Assembly: GCA_027449125.1 (NCBI GenBank)
Contig: DAIDME010000027.1
Coordinates: forward strand, 1 to 55,610
DNA from: Solirubrobacterales bacterium
GTDB lineage: Bacteria > Actinomycetota > Thermoleophilia > Solirubrobacterales > Solirubrobacteraceae
DNA length: 55,610 bases
Direction: 5' to 3'
Made by a program: the position numbers and the translations under genes. This document shows positions 9,222 through 17,282 of this stretch, piece by piece. Numbering within the stretch: position 1 is the stretch's first letter; each line of letters opens with the position of its first letter. Below the pieces are notes generated by a model that was not told the origin of the DNA, searched no databases, and worked only from the letters and a program-made list of their open reading frames with translations.

Positions 9222-9224
9222 GCT
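9219..9224 (+). promoter_or_regulatory. -10 element for rpsP overlapping the ffh stop
   Basis: TAAGCT, whose first three bases are the ffh stop codon, lies 10 bases before the rpsP ATG. It would give rpsP-khpA-rimM-trmD an almost leaderless transcript independent of ffh. Confidence 0.55.
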
Positions 9225-9234
9225 CTGCTGCGCA

Positions 9235-9480
9235 ATGGCAGTGAGACTACGACTAACACGCGTCGGCGGACGCAAGAACCCGATCTGGCGGGTCGTGGTG
9301 GCCGACCAGCGCTCCAAGCGCGACGGCCGCGTGATCGAGACCGTCGGGCACTACAACGCACAGACCGAGCCGTCAACGATCGTGCTGGACGAGGCTCGTG
9401 TGAAAGACTGGCTTGCCCGTGGCGCGCAGCCATCGGACACGGTCAGGAAGCTCCTGAAGACTCAGGGCATCGCCGCTTGA
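9235..9480 (+). CDS. rpsP: 30S ribosomal protein S16
   Basis: Small-subunit protein needed for 30S assembly. It starts MAVRLRLTRVGGRKNPIWR, the S16 signature (canonical KxxPxYRIVVADxRxxRDGR), and continues VVADQRSKRDGR. The 81 aa length is typical. It leads the common rpsP-KH-rimM-trmD-rplS cluster and overlaps the next gene at TTGA. Confidence 0.97.
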   Translation: MAVRLRLTRVGGRKNPIWRVVVADQRSKRDGRVIETVGHYNAQTEPSTIVLDEARVKDWLARGAQPSDTVRKLLKTQGIAA

Positions 9481-9731
9481 GCGAAGCGGTCACCTCGCCG
9501 CGGGAGCTGCTCGAGTTTCTGGCGCGCGGGCTGGTTGCCGAGCCGGATGCCGTGAGCGTCAAGGAGACTGGCGAAGCGGACGGGAGCGTCGTGCTGGAGC
9601 TCGCCGTGGCGCGTGCTGACTACGGCAACGTGATCGGGCGCCGCGGCCGCACCGCGTCGGCCCTGCGGACCGTGGTGAAGGCCGTCTCGGCGCGCCAGGG
9701 GCGGCGCGTGTTCATCGACATCGTGGACTAG
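9477..9731 (+). CDS. khpA: KH-domain RNA-binding protein KhpA
   Basis: Small single-KH RNA-binding protein that in Gram-positives pairs with KhpB/Jag and affects cell division and mRNAs. It is 84 aa, with the KH motif GNVIGRRGRTASALR near residues 43-57. The start is TTG in a TTGA overlap with the rpsP stop, implying translational coupling. The position between rpsP and rimM is typical. Confidence 0.92.
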   Translation: MSEAVTSPRELLEFLARGLVAEPDAVSVKETGEADGSVVLELAVARADYGNVIGRRGRTASALRTVVKAVSARQGRRVFIDIVD

Positions 9732-9739
9732 GCGCGCGC

Positions 9740-10246
9740 GTGCCCGAGGCGCCCGCGCGCGGCGAGTGGCTGCAGGCCGGACGGGTCGGCAGGCCCCACG
9801 GTCTCGACGGCAGCTTCTTGGTCGCCGAAGCCAACCTCGCGTTGCTCGGCGCCGTGTCCGAGGTCAACGTGTCCGGCGCGCAGCGTGCGATCGTACGGCG
9901 TGCCGGCCACGAGCAGCGTCCGATACTGCGGCTCGAGGGCTGTGCCGACCGCGAGGCCGCGAGGGCTCTGCGCGGGGCGCAGCTGCTTGTCCCACGCGCG
10001 GCCGCGCCGGCGCTGGCAGAGGACGAGTGGTGGGCCGAGGACCTCGAGGGGTTGCGCGCGGTGGACGGCGCGGTGGCCGTGGGGGTCGTCAGGCGGCTGC
10101 TCGCGATGCCGTCCTGCGAGGTGCTGGAGATCGCGCGGGAGAGCGGCGAGACACTGCTCGTGCCGCTCGTCTCAGATGCCGTCCGGACGGTGGATCTGCG
10201 GCGCGGCCTCGTGGACGTGAACCTGAGCTTTCTCGGCGAGGACTGA
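9740..10246 (+). CDS. rimM: Ribosome maturation factor RimM
   Basis: Binds S19 and assists 30S head maturation. The N-terminal RimM barrel opens with LQAGRVGRPHGLDGSFLV, and the C-terminal PRC barrel begins near EDEWWAEDLEG and ends with LVPLVSDAVRTVD and LVDVNLSFL. The 168 aa length is normal. The GTG start lies 8 bases after khpA and the stop is 1 base before the trmD ATG. Confidence 0.94.
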   Translation: MPEAPARGEWLQAGRVGRPHGLDGSFLVAEANLALLGAVSEVNVSGAQRAIVRRAGHEQRPILRLEGCADREAARALRGAQLLVPRAAAPALAEDEWWAEDLEGLRAVDGAVAVGVVRRLLAMPSCEVLEIARESGETLLVPLVSDAVRTVDLRRGLVDVNLSFLGED

Positions 10247-10247
10247 G

Positions 10248-10937
10248 ATGGAGATAGACGTCTTCACCCTGTTCCCGGAGTGGTTTGAATGGTTTCGTCA
10301 GCAGCGCCACGTGCGCAACGTGCTGGCTGCGGGCAGCGCGCTCGAGTGCGTCAACTACCGCGACCACACCCCCCTGGGCGGCGGGCAGGTCGACGACACG
10401 CCGTTCGGCGGCGGTGCCGGGATGGTGCTGAGGGTCGACGTGGTGGATGCGGCCCTGCGGGCCCGCTATGGCACCGACCCGGTGCAGCTGCGTGGTCAGC
10501 GCAGGATCGTGGCGCTCACCCCGGGCGGCAGGTTGCTGGATGACGCCGTCGTCGACGAGCTCGCCGCCGGCGAGTCGCTCACGCTCCTGTGTGGTCGCTA
10601 CGAGGGCTTTGACGAGCGCATCCTCGAGCACCTGGCGAGCGAGCGCCTCTCGATCGGGCGCTACGTGCTGGCGGGCGGCGAGCTCGCGGCCATGGTGGTC
10701 TGCGACGCGGTTCTGCGCAAGCTCCCGGGCGCGCTCGGGCACGACGACTCGGCCCGCGAGGAGTCGTTCAGCCCGGCGCTCGCAGGCGCGCCCGAGTACC
10801 CGCACTACACACGGCCGGGGGATTACCGGGGCTGGGCGGTGCCAGAGGTGCTGCTGTCGGGCCATCATGCGAACATCCGGCGCTGGCGGCTCGAGCAGTC
10901 CCGGTCACGTGGGCTCGCGCAGCCGGAGGAAGGCTAG
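10248..10937 (+). CDS. trmD: tRNA (guanine37-N1)-methyltransferase
   Basis: SPOUT methyltransferase that makes m1G37 in tRNAs and prevents +1 frameshifting. MEIDVFTLFPEWF is the standard N-terminus; the trefoil-knot motifs are LCGRYEGFDERI and RYVLAGGELAAMVV, and the C-terminal domain has HYTRPGDYRGWAVPEVLLS. At 229 aa it is normal length. In the knot loop the usual IGDYVLTGGE reads IGRYVLAGGE, so the conserved Asp is Arg. The ATG follows the rimM stop by one base. Confidence 0.95.
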   Translation: MEIDVFTLFPEWFEWFRQQRHVRNVLAAGSALECVNYRDHTPLGGGQVDDTPFGGGAGMVLRVDVVDAALRARYGTDPVQLRGQRRIVALTPGGRLLDDAVVDELAAGESLTLLCGRYEGFDERILEHLASERLSIGRYVLAGGELAAMVVCDAVLRKLPGALGHDDSAREESFSPALAGAPEYPHYTRPGDYRGWAVPEVLLSGHHANIRRWRLEQSRSRGLAQPEEG

Positions 10938-10940
10938 CGG

Positions 10941-10960
10941 CGGCCGCCGCCCGGCGGCTG
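10941..10960 (+). terminator. GC-rich hairpin after trmD
   Basis: An 8-bp stem (CGGCCGCC against GGCGGCTG with one G-T pair) and a GCCC loop start 4 bases after the trmD stop. It may end or attenuate the rpsP operon before rplS. There is no T-run. Confidence 0.45.
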
Positions 10961-10972
10961 GGCCGGGTCCGC

Positions 10973-11060
10973 TACCATTGGCCGCCGCGCGTGATGAAGA
11001 CGCGCGGCCCTTCCACCCCCGACACCGGCAGCCTCGAGCTGCGGGTACCGAGCACGAGCA
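10973..11060 (+). promoter_or_regulatory. rplS promoter and structured leader
   Basis: A TACCAT hexamer (10973-10978) would start transcription near 10985. A perfect 9-bp hairpin (GCCGCGCGT, 7-base loop, ACGCGCGGC) occupies 10984-11008, essentially the 5' end of that RNA, followed by about 50 unpaired-looking leader bases before the ATG. This may be an autoregulatory ribosomal-protein leader or an mRNA-stabilising 5' hairpin. Its function is inferred. Confidence 0.45.
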
Positions 11061-11603
11061 ATGAGCACTGTCATCGAAAGCCTGGAGCGGGCACAGCTCC
11101 GCCGAGTACCGCAGTTCGACGCCGGTGACCGCCTGCGTGTCCACTTTCAGGTGATCGAAGGCACGCGCCGCCGCACCCAGCTCTTTGAGGGCATCGTCAT
11201 CAAGCGCCAAGGCCACGGAGCGCGCGAGACATTCACGGTGCGCAAGAACTCGTTCGGCGTCGGCGTCGAGCGTACGTTCCCGCTGCACTCGCCCAAGATC
11301 GAGCGGATCGAGGTCGCCGCCCGCGGCGACGTGCGCCGCGCCAAGCTGTACTACCTGCGCGACCGCGTCGGCAAGCGGGCACGTGTCCGCGAGCGCCGTA
11401 ACAGCGGCCCTGAAGCGGTCGTGGAGCGTGAGCTGCTGTATGGCCCGGCCTTCGCCGAGCCGGAGGTGGCAGCCGAGCCGCAGGACGCAGTGGCGTCCGG
11501 GCTCGCGGAGGAGCCCGAGGCCGCCGGTGTGCTGGAGAGCGATGCCGGCGCGGAAGGTGACGCGGCGGAAGGCGACGCGCCGGTCACCGGCGACGAGGCC
11601 TGA
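11061..11603 (+). CDS. rplS: 50S ribosomal protein L19 with acidic tail
   Basis: L19 lies at the subunit interface. Residues 1-115 are a normal L19: [37 protein letters not shown] and [16 protein letters not shown]. The usual protein is about 115-120 aa; here a tail of about 60 residues rich in Ala, Glu and Asp brings it to 180 aa. The tail has no motif I recognise and keeps the strong G/C third-position bias, so it appears to be real coding sequence. Confidence 0.95.
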   Translation: MSTVIESLERAQLRRVPQFDAGDRLRVHFQVIEGTRRRTQLFEGIVIKRQGHGARETFTVRKNSFGVGVERTFPLHSPKIERIEVAARGDVRRAKLYYLRDRVGKRARVRERRNSGPEAVVERELLYGPAFAEPEVAAEPQDAVASGLAEEPEAAGVLESDAGAEGDAAEGDAPVTGDEA

Positions 11604-11632
11604 CCGATCGCGGTTCTGGAAGGACGTTGCCG

Positions 11633-12286
11633 GTGACGTCCACGGCGAAGAAGCCCAAGGGCCTCCTCGCCAGCGGTGCCGAGCTGGTGGTGACCGTGGC
11701 GGTGGCCATCGGCCTGGCCTTGCTGGTGCAGGCGTTCCTCGTGAAGCCGTACCGGATCCCGAGCGGGTCGATGATCCCGACGCTCGCGATCGGACAGCGG
11801 ATCCTCGTGAACCGTCTTGACACCCACCCCGCGCTGGGTGACGTCGTCGTCTTCCATCCCCCCAGCGGGGCGGTGGGCGCCGGCGTCTGCGGCAACCCGA
11901 GCCAGGGTGGCGGTCACCCGCAGGCGTGCGACAAGAGCCTGCCGACGGAGGCGAAGGTCACGTTCGTCAAGCGCGTCGTCGGCCTGCCGGGAGACCATCT
12001 GCGGATCATCGACGGCTACGTCTACCTCAACGGCAGGCGGGAGACGTTCGGCTACCACCCGCACAGGAACGCGAGCGCCGTCGGGTTCATACCCTGCAAC
12101 GCGAGCGCCCCGGCCGACTGCCAGTTCCCGCAGACGATCACGGTTCCGCCCGGTGAGTACTACATGATGGGGGACAACCGTGGTGACTCACTCGACAGCC
12201 GTTTCTGGGGGCCCGTGCCGCAGAAGTGGATCATCGGCGTGGCCTTTGCCACCTACTGGCCGATCGGTCGTATCGGCTTCTTCTGA
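11633..12286 (+). CDS. lepB: Type I signal peptidase
   Basis: Membrane-bound Ser/Lys protease that removes Sec and Tat signal peptides. One membrane helix (residues about 17-36) precedes the catalytic Ser46 in IPSGSM. The general-base Lys113 is in FVKRVVGLPGD, and box E is MGDNRGDSLDSR. A GGAAGGA ribosome site 8 bases before the GTG at 11633 favours that start over a TTG two codons upstream. The protein is 217 aa. A Gly-rich insertion with two cysteines (about residues 79-100) sits between boxes C and D. rnhB follows after 84 bases. Confidence 0.94.
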   Translation: MTSTAKKPKGLLASGAELVVTVAVAIGLALLVQAFLVKPYRIPSGSMIPTLAIGQRILVNRLDTHPALGDVVVFHPPSGAVGAGVCGNPSQGGGHPQACDKSLPTEAKVTFVKRVVGLPGDHLRIIDGYVYLNGRRETFGYHPHRNASAVGFIPCNASAPADCQFPQTITVPPGEYYMMGDNRGDSLDSRFWGPVPQKWIIGVAFATYWPIGRIGFF

Positions 12287-12370
12287 GGCCCGTGCCCGCG
12301 CGAGCGGCCGCCGCCTGCCGGAGGCGCTCGGGGCGCCGGCCCTGGGCGCCAGCGCGGGAGCTGCGCTGCG

Positions 12371-13018
12371 ATGAGACGCACACCGCGCGGCCCGCTGCTG
12401 TTTGCCCACGACCGCGCGCTCGGCAGACGCTTTGTCGCCGGCGCCGACGAGGCGGGGCGGGGATCGCTGGCAGGACCGTTGGTGGCCGCCGCGGTGCTGT
12501 TCGACCAGTCCGCGCTTGGACCCGCAGAGCTGCGGGCGCTCGCGCAGCTCGACGACTCGAAGGCTCACGACGCCCACGCCAGGGCCGGGCTGTACGCGTT
12601 GGTGATGCGGACCGCCAGCCGTGTCGCGATCGTCTCGCGGTCAGCCGCCGGCATCGATGCCCGCGGGCTCCACGTGACCAACCTCGAAGCCCTGCACACA
12701 GCGCTGCGCATGGTCGCCTGCGACGGAGCGATCTGCCTGAGTGACGGATTCGCGCTAGCCGAGCTCGACCAGGAGCAGCGGGCGCTGATCAAGGGTGACG
12801 CGACCAGCGCGGCGATCGCCGCGGCCTCCGTGGTCGCCAAGGAGACGCGCGACCGGTACATGCGCCGGGTCGATCAGCGCAACCCCGGCTTCGGCTTCGC
12901 CAGGCACGTCGGCTACGCGTCGCCGGAGCACCGCTCGGCGATCGCGCGCCTGGGGGTCACGCCGCTGCACCGCCGCTCGTTTCGCTCGGCCGCATACCAG
13001 CAGCTGTCGCTCGACTGA
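12371..13018 (+). CDS. rnhB: Ribonuclease HII
   Basis: Removes RNA from RNA-DNA hybrids and single ribonucleotides from DNA. The active-site block AGADEAGRGSLAGPLVA (D26 and E27) and the later Asp in CLSDGFAL are present. KGDATSAAIAAASVVAKETRD is the usual RNase HII stretch, and HVGYASPEH follows. The length is 215 aa. lepB-rnhB-yraN-comM-dprA order is common. It converges on yraN with 26 bases between stops. Confidence 0.95.
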   Translation: MRRTPRGPLLFAHDRALGRRFVAGADEAGRGSLAGPLVAAAVLFDQSALGPAELRALAQLDDSKAHDAHARAGLYALVMRTASRVAIVSRSAAGIDARGLHVTNLEALHTALRMVACDGAICLSDGFALAELDQEQRALIKGDATSAAIAAASVVAKETRDRYMRRVDQRNPGFGFARHVGYASPEHRSAIARLGVTPLHRRSFRSAAYQQLSLD

Positions 13019-13044
13019 CAAAGCGGCATCCGGCGGCCGGCGGG

Positions 13045-13416
13045 TCAGAACGCCGCCTCCAGGTGATCGAGCCGCAGCAGCCGTCCGTCGGGCGCGAACG
13101 TCACGCCGATCGCGTCGAAGCGCAGCTCCGCCGCCCACGGGTGGCTGCGCTCGGCCAGCCACGCTCGGGCCATCCGTCGCACCTGACGGCACTTGCGCTG
13201 GTGTAGGGACTCGAACGGGGCGCGGTCGGCGTGGTTGACGACGCGGCTCTTCACCTCGCAGAAGACGAGCCGACGGCCGTCATGGGCGACGATGTCGATC
13301 TCGCCCCAGCGGGTTCGGTAGTTGCGCTCGAGGATCGTGAAGCCCCGGCGCGCCAGGTGCTCGGCGGCGAGCTGCTCTCCCAAGCTGCCAAGTGCACGGC
13401 GTCGGTCGGCTGCCAT
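13045..13416 (-). CDS. YraN/UPF0102 nuclease-fold protein
   Basis: Member of UPF0102, a restriction-endonuclease-like fold family often beside rnhB and comM, with a proposed but unsettled nuclease role. The core reads WGEIDIVAHDGRRLVFCEVKSR in two parts, with the E-x-D and E-x-K metal-site pattern. The open frame extends further upstream, but family length (about 120 aa) and a TAGGGT hexamer 7 bases before the ATG at 13416 support a 123 aa product from a leaderless mRNA. It is divergent from comM. Confidence 0.88.
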   Translation of the reverse strand: MAADRRRALGSLGEQLAAEHLARRGFTILERNYRTRWGEIDIVAHDGRRLVFCEVKSRVVNHADRAPFESLHQRKCRQVRRMARAWLAERSHPWAAELRFDAIGVTFAPDGRLLRLDHLEAAF

Positions 13417-13423
13417 GCCGGGG

Positions 13424-13429
13424 ACCCTA
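13424..13429 (-). promoter_or_regulatory. -10 element for yraN, leaderless type
   Basis: On the minus strand TAGGGT lies 7 bases before the ATG at 13416. This decides the start over the longer upstream frame. Confidence 0.6.
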
Positions 13430-13549
13430 TGGCGCCAACTGGGTCGTGAGTGTGACGCGGCGTGCCGCGTGTGTGACAACCGCGGCTCCGCGGCCGTGGA
13501 ATTCACGAAGCCGTCACAGTCCGTCACAGGTGCGGCACGACCGTGGCCG

Positions 13550-13555
13550 TAAGTT
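13550..13555 (+). promoter_or_regulatory. -10 element for comM, leaderless type
   Basis: TAAGTT lies 7 bases before the ATG at 13563 with no ribosome site between. It decides the comM start over the longer open frame. Confidence 0.62.
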
Positions 13556-13562
13556 CGAGAGC

Positions 13563-15086
13563 ATGCTCGCAAGGGTCACGACGTTCGCGATAGACGGGGT
13601 CGACCCGCGACGGATATCCGTGGAGGTGGACGTCCGTCCGGGTCTGCCCGCCTTCACGATCGTCGGCCTTGGGGACACCGCCGTCCGCGAGTCGCGCGAG
13701 CGTGTGCGGGCGGCGATCCAGAACTCCGGCTACCAGTTTCCGTTGAGCCGGATCACGGCGAACCTCGCGCCCGCGTCGCTGCGCAAGGGCGGGCCCGGCT
13801 TCGACGCCGCGGTCGCCCTGGCGATGCTCGCAGCCAGCGGCCAGCTCGACCCGCGACTGCTGCTGGAGGTGGCCGTCTACGGAGAGCTTTCGCTCAGCGG
13901 CGAGTTGCGTCCGGCGGCGGGAACGCTGGCGGTTGCCGAGGGTGCGCGGCGTCACGGCGTCCCGGCGCTGCTGGTGCCTGCGATGCAGGCGCGTGACGCG
14001 TCGCTCGTCGGCGGGCTCCGGATCCTCGGGGTGAGCGGCCTGCGAGCCGCTGTGGACGCGCTGAGCGGACGGGTCGTGCCGCCGCTGCCCGAGCCTGCCG
14101 CGGGCGTGAGCGGCGGTGCGGGCCGGGGTCTGCCGGATCTGAGCGATGTGCGCGGCCAGCAGCTGGCGGTCAGGGCGATGGAGATCGCGGCCGCCGGCGG
14201 CCACAACCTCCTGTTCGAGGGTCCACCGGGAACCGGCAAGACGATGCTCGCCCGCCGGCTGCCATCGATCCTCCCGGCACTGAGCAGAGAGGAGGCGGTC
14301 GAGGTGACCAGGCTGCACTGCGTGGCCGGGCTGCACACCCAGGGATTGATGGGCGCACGACCGTTCCGGGCTCCACATCACACGATCTCGGCGGCCGGAC
14401 TGGTTGGCGGCGGCACCCCGCCGCGCCCCGGGGAGGCATCGCTGGCCCATCGTGGCGTGCTCTTCCTGGATGAGCTCAGCGAGTTCCAGCGCCCGGCGCT
14501 GGAGGCGTTGCGCCAGCCGCTCGAGGACGGTCGCGTGACGATCGTGCGCGGCCAGCGGGCGCTGCGCTTCCCCACCCGCTTCATGCTCGTGGCGGCCACC
14601 AACCCGTGCCCGTGTGGCTACGCGGGGGTGGGAGATCGCTGCCGGTGCGGGGAGGCTGAGCTGCGGCGCTACGCGCGCCGCTTGAGCGGTCCCCTGATCG
14701 ACCGGATCGATCTGCTGGTCACCGTTGAGCGCCCCGACGCCGAGGATCTGGCGCGCGCGCCGCAGACGAGCTCCACAGCCATCCGGGAGCGGGTCGAGCT
14801 GGCCCGCGCGCGGCAGCGGTGGCGGCTGCGTGGCACCGCTGCCACCTGCAACGGCGAGCTCGACGCGGCGCTGATCCACGAGCACGTCAGGCTCGATGAG
14901 CGCGCTCAGGCAACCCTCACACGCGCCTATGCGGTGGGGGTCCTCTCGGCCAGGGGCCGCCAGCGTGTGCTGCGTGTCGCATGCACCGTGGCCGATCTCG
15001 ATGGGCGCACGCTGGTGAGCGCCGAAGACGTGCTGACAGCGCTCAGTCTGCGGCAGCGCATCGGCGACCAGGTGCCCGTCGGCTGA
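13563..15086 (+). CDS. comM: ComM/YifB Mg-chelatase-like AAA+ ATPase
   Basis: Hexameric AAA+ helicase that extends branch migration during natural transformation in Vibrio; in other bacteria the role is less clear. The ChlI N-terminal domain shows FAIDGVDPRRISVEVDV and FTIVGLGDTAVRESRERV. Walker A GPPGTGKTMLARRLP is near residue 219, Walker B LFLDELSEF follows, and a Cys cluster CPCGYAGVGDRCRC is present as in the family. The length is 507 aa. The ATG at 13563 is chosen because a longer frame would run through the divergent promoter. It overlaps dprA by one base (TGATG). Confidence 0.94.
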   Translation: MLARVTTFAIDGVDPRRISVEVDVRPGLPAFTIVGLGDTAVRESRERVRAAIQNSGYQFPLSRITANLAPASLRKGGPGFDAAVALAMLAASGQLDPRLLLEVAVYGELSLSGELRPAAGTLAVAEGARRHGVPALLVPAMQARDASLVGGLRILGVSGLRAAVDALSGRVVPPLPEPAAGVSGGAGRGLPDLSDVRGQQLAVRAMEIAAAGGHNLLFEGPPGTGKTMLARRLPSILPALSREEAVEVTRLHCVAGLHTQGLMGARPFRAPHHTISAAGLVGGGTPPRPGEASLAHRGVLFLDELSEFQRPALEALRQPLEDGRVTIVRGQRALRFPTRFMLVAATNPCPCGYAGVGDRCRCGEAELRRYARRLSGPLIDRIDLLVTVERPDAEDLARAPQTSSTAIRERVELARARQRWRLRGTAATCNGELDAALIHEHVRLDERAQATLTRAYAVGVLSARGRQRVLRVACTVADLDGRTLVSAEDVLTALSLRQRIGDQVPVG

Positions 15087-16198
15087 TGCGCGCTCAGGCC
15101 TGCGACTCGTGCCTGCGGCGCACCTGGCTGCTTGATCGGCTGGGGGGGCACCTCGACCGGCTGCGTCAGCCGATCGAGGAAGTGCTGGCGCTCGAGGACG
15201 AGGTGCTGCTCGAGCTCTGGGCCGGGATCGCGGCCCGACGCCAGAGCGCCGAGCAGCCACACCACGAGTACGGACGCTTCGGGCCGGCCGCCGCCACGGC
15301 CTCCCGCGCACGCGCAAGCTCGGCGGGCCTTGAGCTGGTCTGCGGCTGTGAGGACGGCTACCCGGCGCCGCTGAGGGCGCTGGCGGGGCGGCCGGCGGTG
15401 CTGCACGTGGCCGGTGGCCTACGACGCCTGCTCGACCTGCTCGCTGATGGCTCGGTGGCGGTCATCGGCACGCGCCGCCCGACGGGCTACGGGAGCGAGA
15501 TGGCGCTCGGGCTCGCACGCGGGCTCAGCGCGAGCGGGCTCACGATCATCAGCGGCATGGCGCTCGGCGTGGACAGCCAGGCGCACCGCGGCGCGCTCCT
15601 GGCCACCGGCCGGACGGTCGCGGTCCTGCCCGGCTCTGCCAGCGAGCCGTATCCGCGTACGAACCGCGGGCTCTACGGGCAGATCCTGCGCGACGGCGTT
15701 GTCGTCAGCGAGCTCGGTGTGGGGGCGGCCGTCCGGCGCTGGACGCTGTTGGCTCGCAACAGGCTCGTCGCGTCGCTTGCCGATCTGAGCCTGGTGGTCC
15801 AGGCAGCCGCGCAGTCCGGGGCGCTCAAGACCGCCGCGCTGGCACTCGCGCTCGGTCGCCCGGTGGGCGCGGTGCCGGGTTCGGTGCTGGTCCGTCAGTC
15901 AGAGGGGCCGCACGCACTCCTACGAGACGGAGCCGTGCTGGTCCGGGGTGTCCAGGACGTGCTCGACGCCGTCTGTGGCGTTGGCGCCAGACAGGCACCG
16001 GAGCCACTCGCCATGGCACTTGGGCCCGCGCAGCGGGCGCTGCTGGAGGCGATCCGAGCGGGCGTCGACACGCCGGCTGCGCTCGCGCGGCGGCGCGACT
16101 CGGGCGATGCCGGCGAGGCGCTCGCCACACTCGCGGAGTTGGAGCTCATCGGTTGCATCCGGCGTGCCGCCGGCGGACGCTATGTCGCCACCATGTGA
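15086..16198 (+). CDS. dprA: DNA processing protein DprA
   Basis: Loads RecA on incoming single-stranded DNA during transformation and is widespread also in non-competent bacteria. The start ATG overlaps the comM stop (TGATG). The N-terminal part begins CDSCLRRTWLLDRL. The Rossmann-like core carries VAVIGTRRPTGYGSEMA, SGMALGVDSQAHRGALL and VVQAAAQSGALKTAA. A winged-helix C-terminal domain (about residues 305-370) ends CIRRAAGGRYVATM. The length is 370 aa. comM-dprA with xerC and a sigma factor nearby resembles the Streptomyces order. Confidence 0.94.
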   Translation: MRAQACDSCLRRTWLLDRLGGHLDRLRQPIEEVLALEDEVLLELWAGIAARRQSAEQPHHEYGRFGPAAATASRARASSAGLELVCGCEDGYPAPLRALAGRPAVLHVAGGLRRLLDLLADGSVAVIGTRRPTGYGSEMALGLARGLSASGLTIISGMALGVDSQAHRGALLATGRTVAVLPGSASEPYPRTNRGLYGQILRDGVVVSELGVGAAVRRWTLLARNRLVASLADLSLVVQAAAQSGALKTAALALALGRPVGAVPGSVLVRQSEGPHALLRDGAVLVRGVQDVLDAVCGVGARQAPEPLAMALGPAQRALLEAIRAGVDTPAALARRRDSGDAGEALATLAELELIGCIRRAAGGRYVATM

Positions 16199-16223
16199 CG
16201 GCACCGGCGCTGGACGCGTCTGT

Positions 16224-16229
16224 GATAAT
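16224..16229 (+). promoter_or_regulatory. -10 element for the 81 aa hypothetical gene
   Basis: GATAAT (preceded by TGT) lies 7 bases before the GTG at 16237, the same near-start layout seen at other genes here. Confidence 0.5.
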
Positions 16230-16236
16230 CGAGGGT

Positions 16237-16482
16237 GTGCGCTTCCTGCGAATGAAACCCGGTCACGGTGAGGTGCTGATCGCCGAGGGCGATGTCGAGC
16301 TGCCGCAGGAGGAGAGCGAGCTGATCGCCGAGTTCAGGCGACAGCTCGATGCCGGACTCTGGGCGGCCGTGCCGGTGGTGGGTTCAGACGGTCGCCGTGA
16401 GGCGGTCATGGTGCGGACCTTCGCGGAGGTGCCGCGCGACGCGGAGCGCGTGATCTTCTTCCCGCGCGCCGCCGGCGGGTGA
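16237..16482 (+). CDS. Small conserved-looking hypothetical protein
   Basis: I do not recognise this 81 aa protein. It is soluble and acidic in the middle (GDVELPQEESELIAEF) and ends PRDAERVIFFPRAAGG, which looks like a conserved C-terminal box. The start is placed at GTG 16237, 7 bases after a GATAAT hexamer; the open frame upstream overlaps dprA and reads as non-coding. It precedes another hypothetical gene by 9 bases, so the two may be co-transcribed. Confidence 0.6.
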   Translation: MRFLRMKPGHGEVLIAEGDVELPQEESELIAEFRRQLDAGLWAAVPVVGSDGRREAVMVRTFAEVPRDAERVIFFPRAAGG

Positions 16483-16491
16483 GAGCGGCCG

Positions 16492-17112
16492 ATGCTGCTG
16501 CCGCTGAGCGTCTCTGCGATCGTCGCCTTAGCGCTGCTCTCAGACCTGCTCGCGCCGCGGGTGGGCGCAGCCTGGGGGCGATACCGGTCAAACCGGACCC
16601 CCGTCGCCGAGCCTTTCCCTGACCCGGGCCGCGAGCGGCGTGCGGAGCAGACCGCACGCGAGTTGCTCCGCTCCTGCGTGGGGGAGGAGGAGTGGGGCAT
16701 GTATCGGGACCTCGGCTTCATCCGGGTGTGGGGCTCGCAGAGCACGGCGCGCAGCGGCGGGGCCGAGTACGCGTACCTGATCTATCCGCACAAGCCGATC
16801 CTCTCCTACGAGCCCCAGACCGGCAGGCTGATCGGCGAGCACTGCGTCGAGTTCCCCGACGACACCAGACCCTACGGCAGCTCACGCCTTCCAGACTCCG
16901 ACGATGTGCTTGCCAAGTGGATGGCGCTGACCGGAGATGAGCGGCGCCTGCTCGCCAGCGCGAACCTGCACATGCCCGGCCGTCAGGTCGATGCCAACCA
17001 GGTTGCAAGGGACCTCTGGCGGCTGTCGCGCTGGGAGCAGGAGCGGATGCGGAGCCTCGCGTCCGAGCTCACCCGCGAGCCGCACCCGCGGGCCGGCGAG
17101 CCGCGCCCATAG
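16492..17112 (+). CDS. Hypothetical membrane-anchored protein
   Basis: A 206 aa protein of unknown function. Residues 2-22 form one hydrophobic segment (LLPLSVSAIVALALLSDLL), probably an uncleaved anchor. The rest is soluble with many charged residues, a Trp/Tyr-rich middle (EEEWGMYRDLGFIRVWG, YAYLIYPHKPILSYEP) and a helical C-terminus ending in a Pro/Arg-rich tail. Third-position G/C bias supports coding. No catalytic motif is seen. Confidence 0.65.
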   Translation: MLLPLSVSAIVALALLSDLLAPRVGAAWGRYRSNRTPVAEPFPDPGRERRAEQTARELLRSCVGEEEWGMYRDLGFIRVWGSQSTARSGGAEYAYLIYPHKPILSYEPQTGRLIGEHCVEFPDDTRPYGSSRLPDSDDVLAKWMALTGDERRLLASANLHMPGRQVDANQVARDLWRLSRWEQERMRSLASELTREPHPRAGEPRP

Positions 17113-17282
17113 GCCGGCGAGCGTCGAGGGGCAGGTCCCCAGCAGCGTGTTGGCTGCCCCTGGACCTCACGCGGGGCAAGGGGCTGTGTCCAAGTCGAGC
17201 GCGCCTTCTGCGCCTGAGATGTGTTTGTGCTGAGTGCCGGTGCCGCCGCAGCGCGGCCTTGAACCACGAACCTGGATGGCTG

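Noticed and set aside
13045-13572. Longer yraN frame starting at 13572
   Set aside because: It would extend past the comM start and its promoter; the family is about 120 aa and TAGGGT precedes the ATG at 13416.
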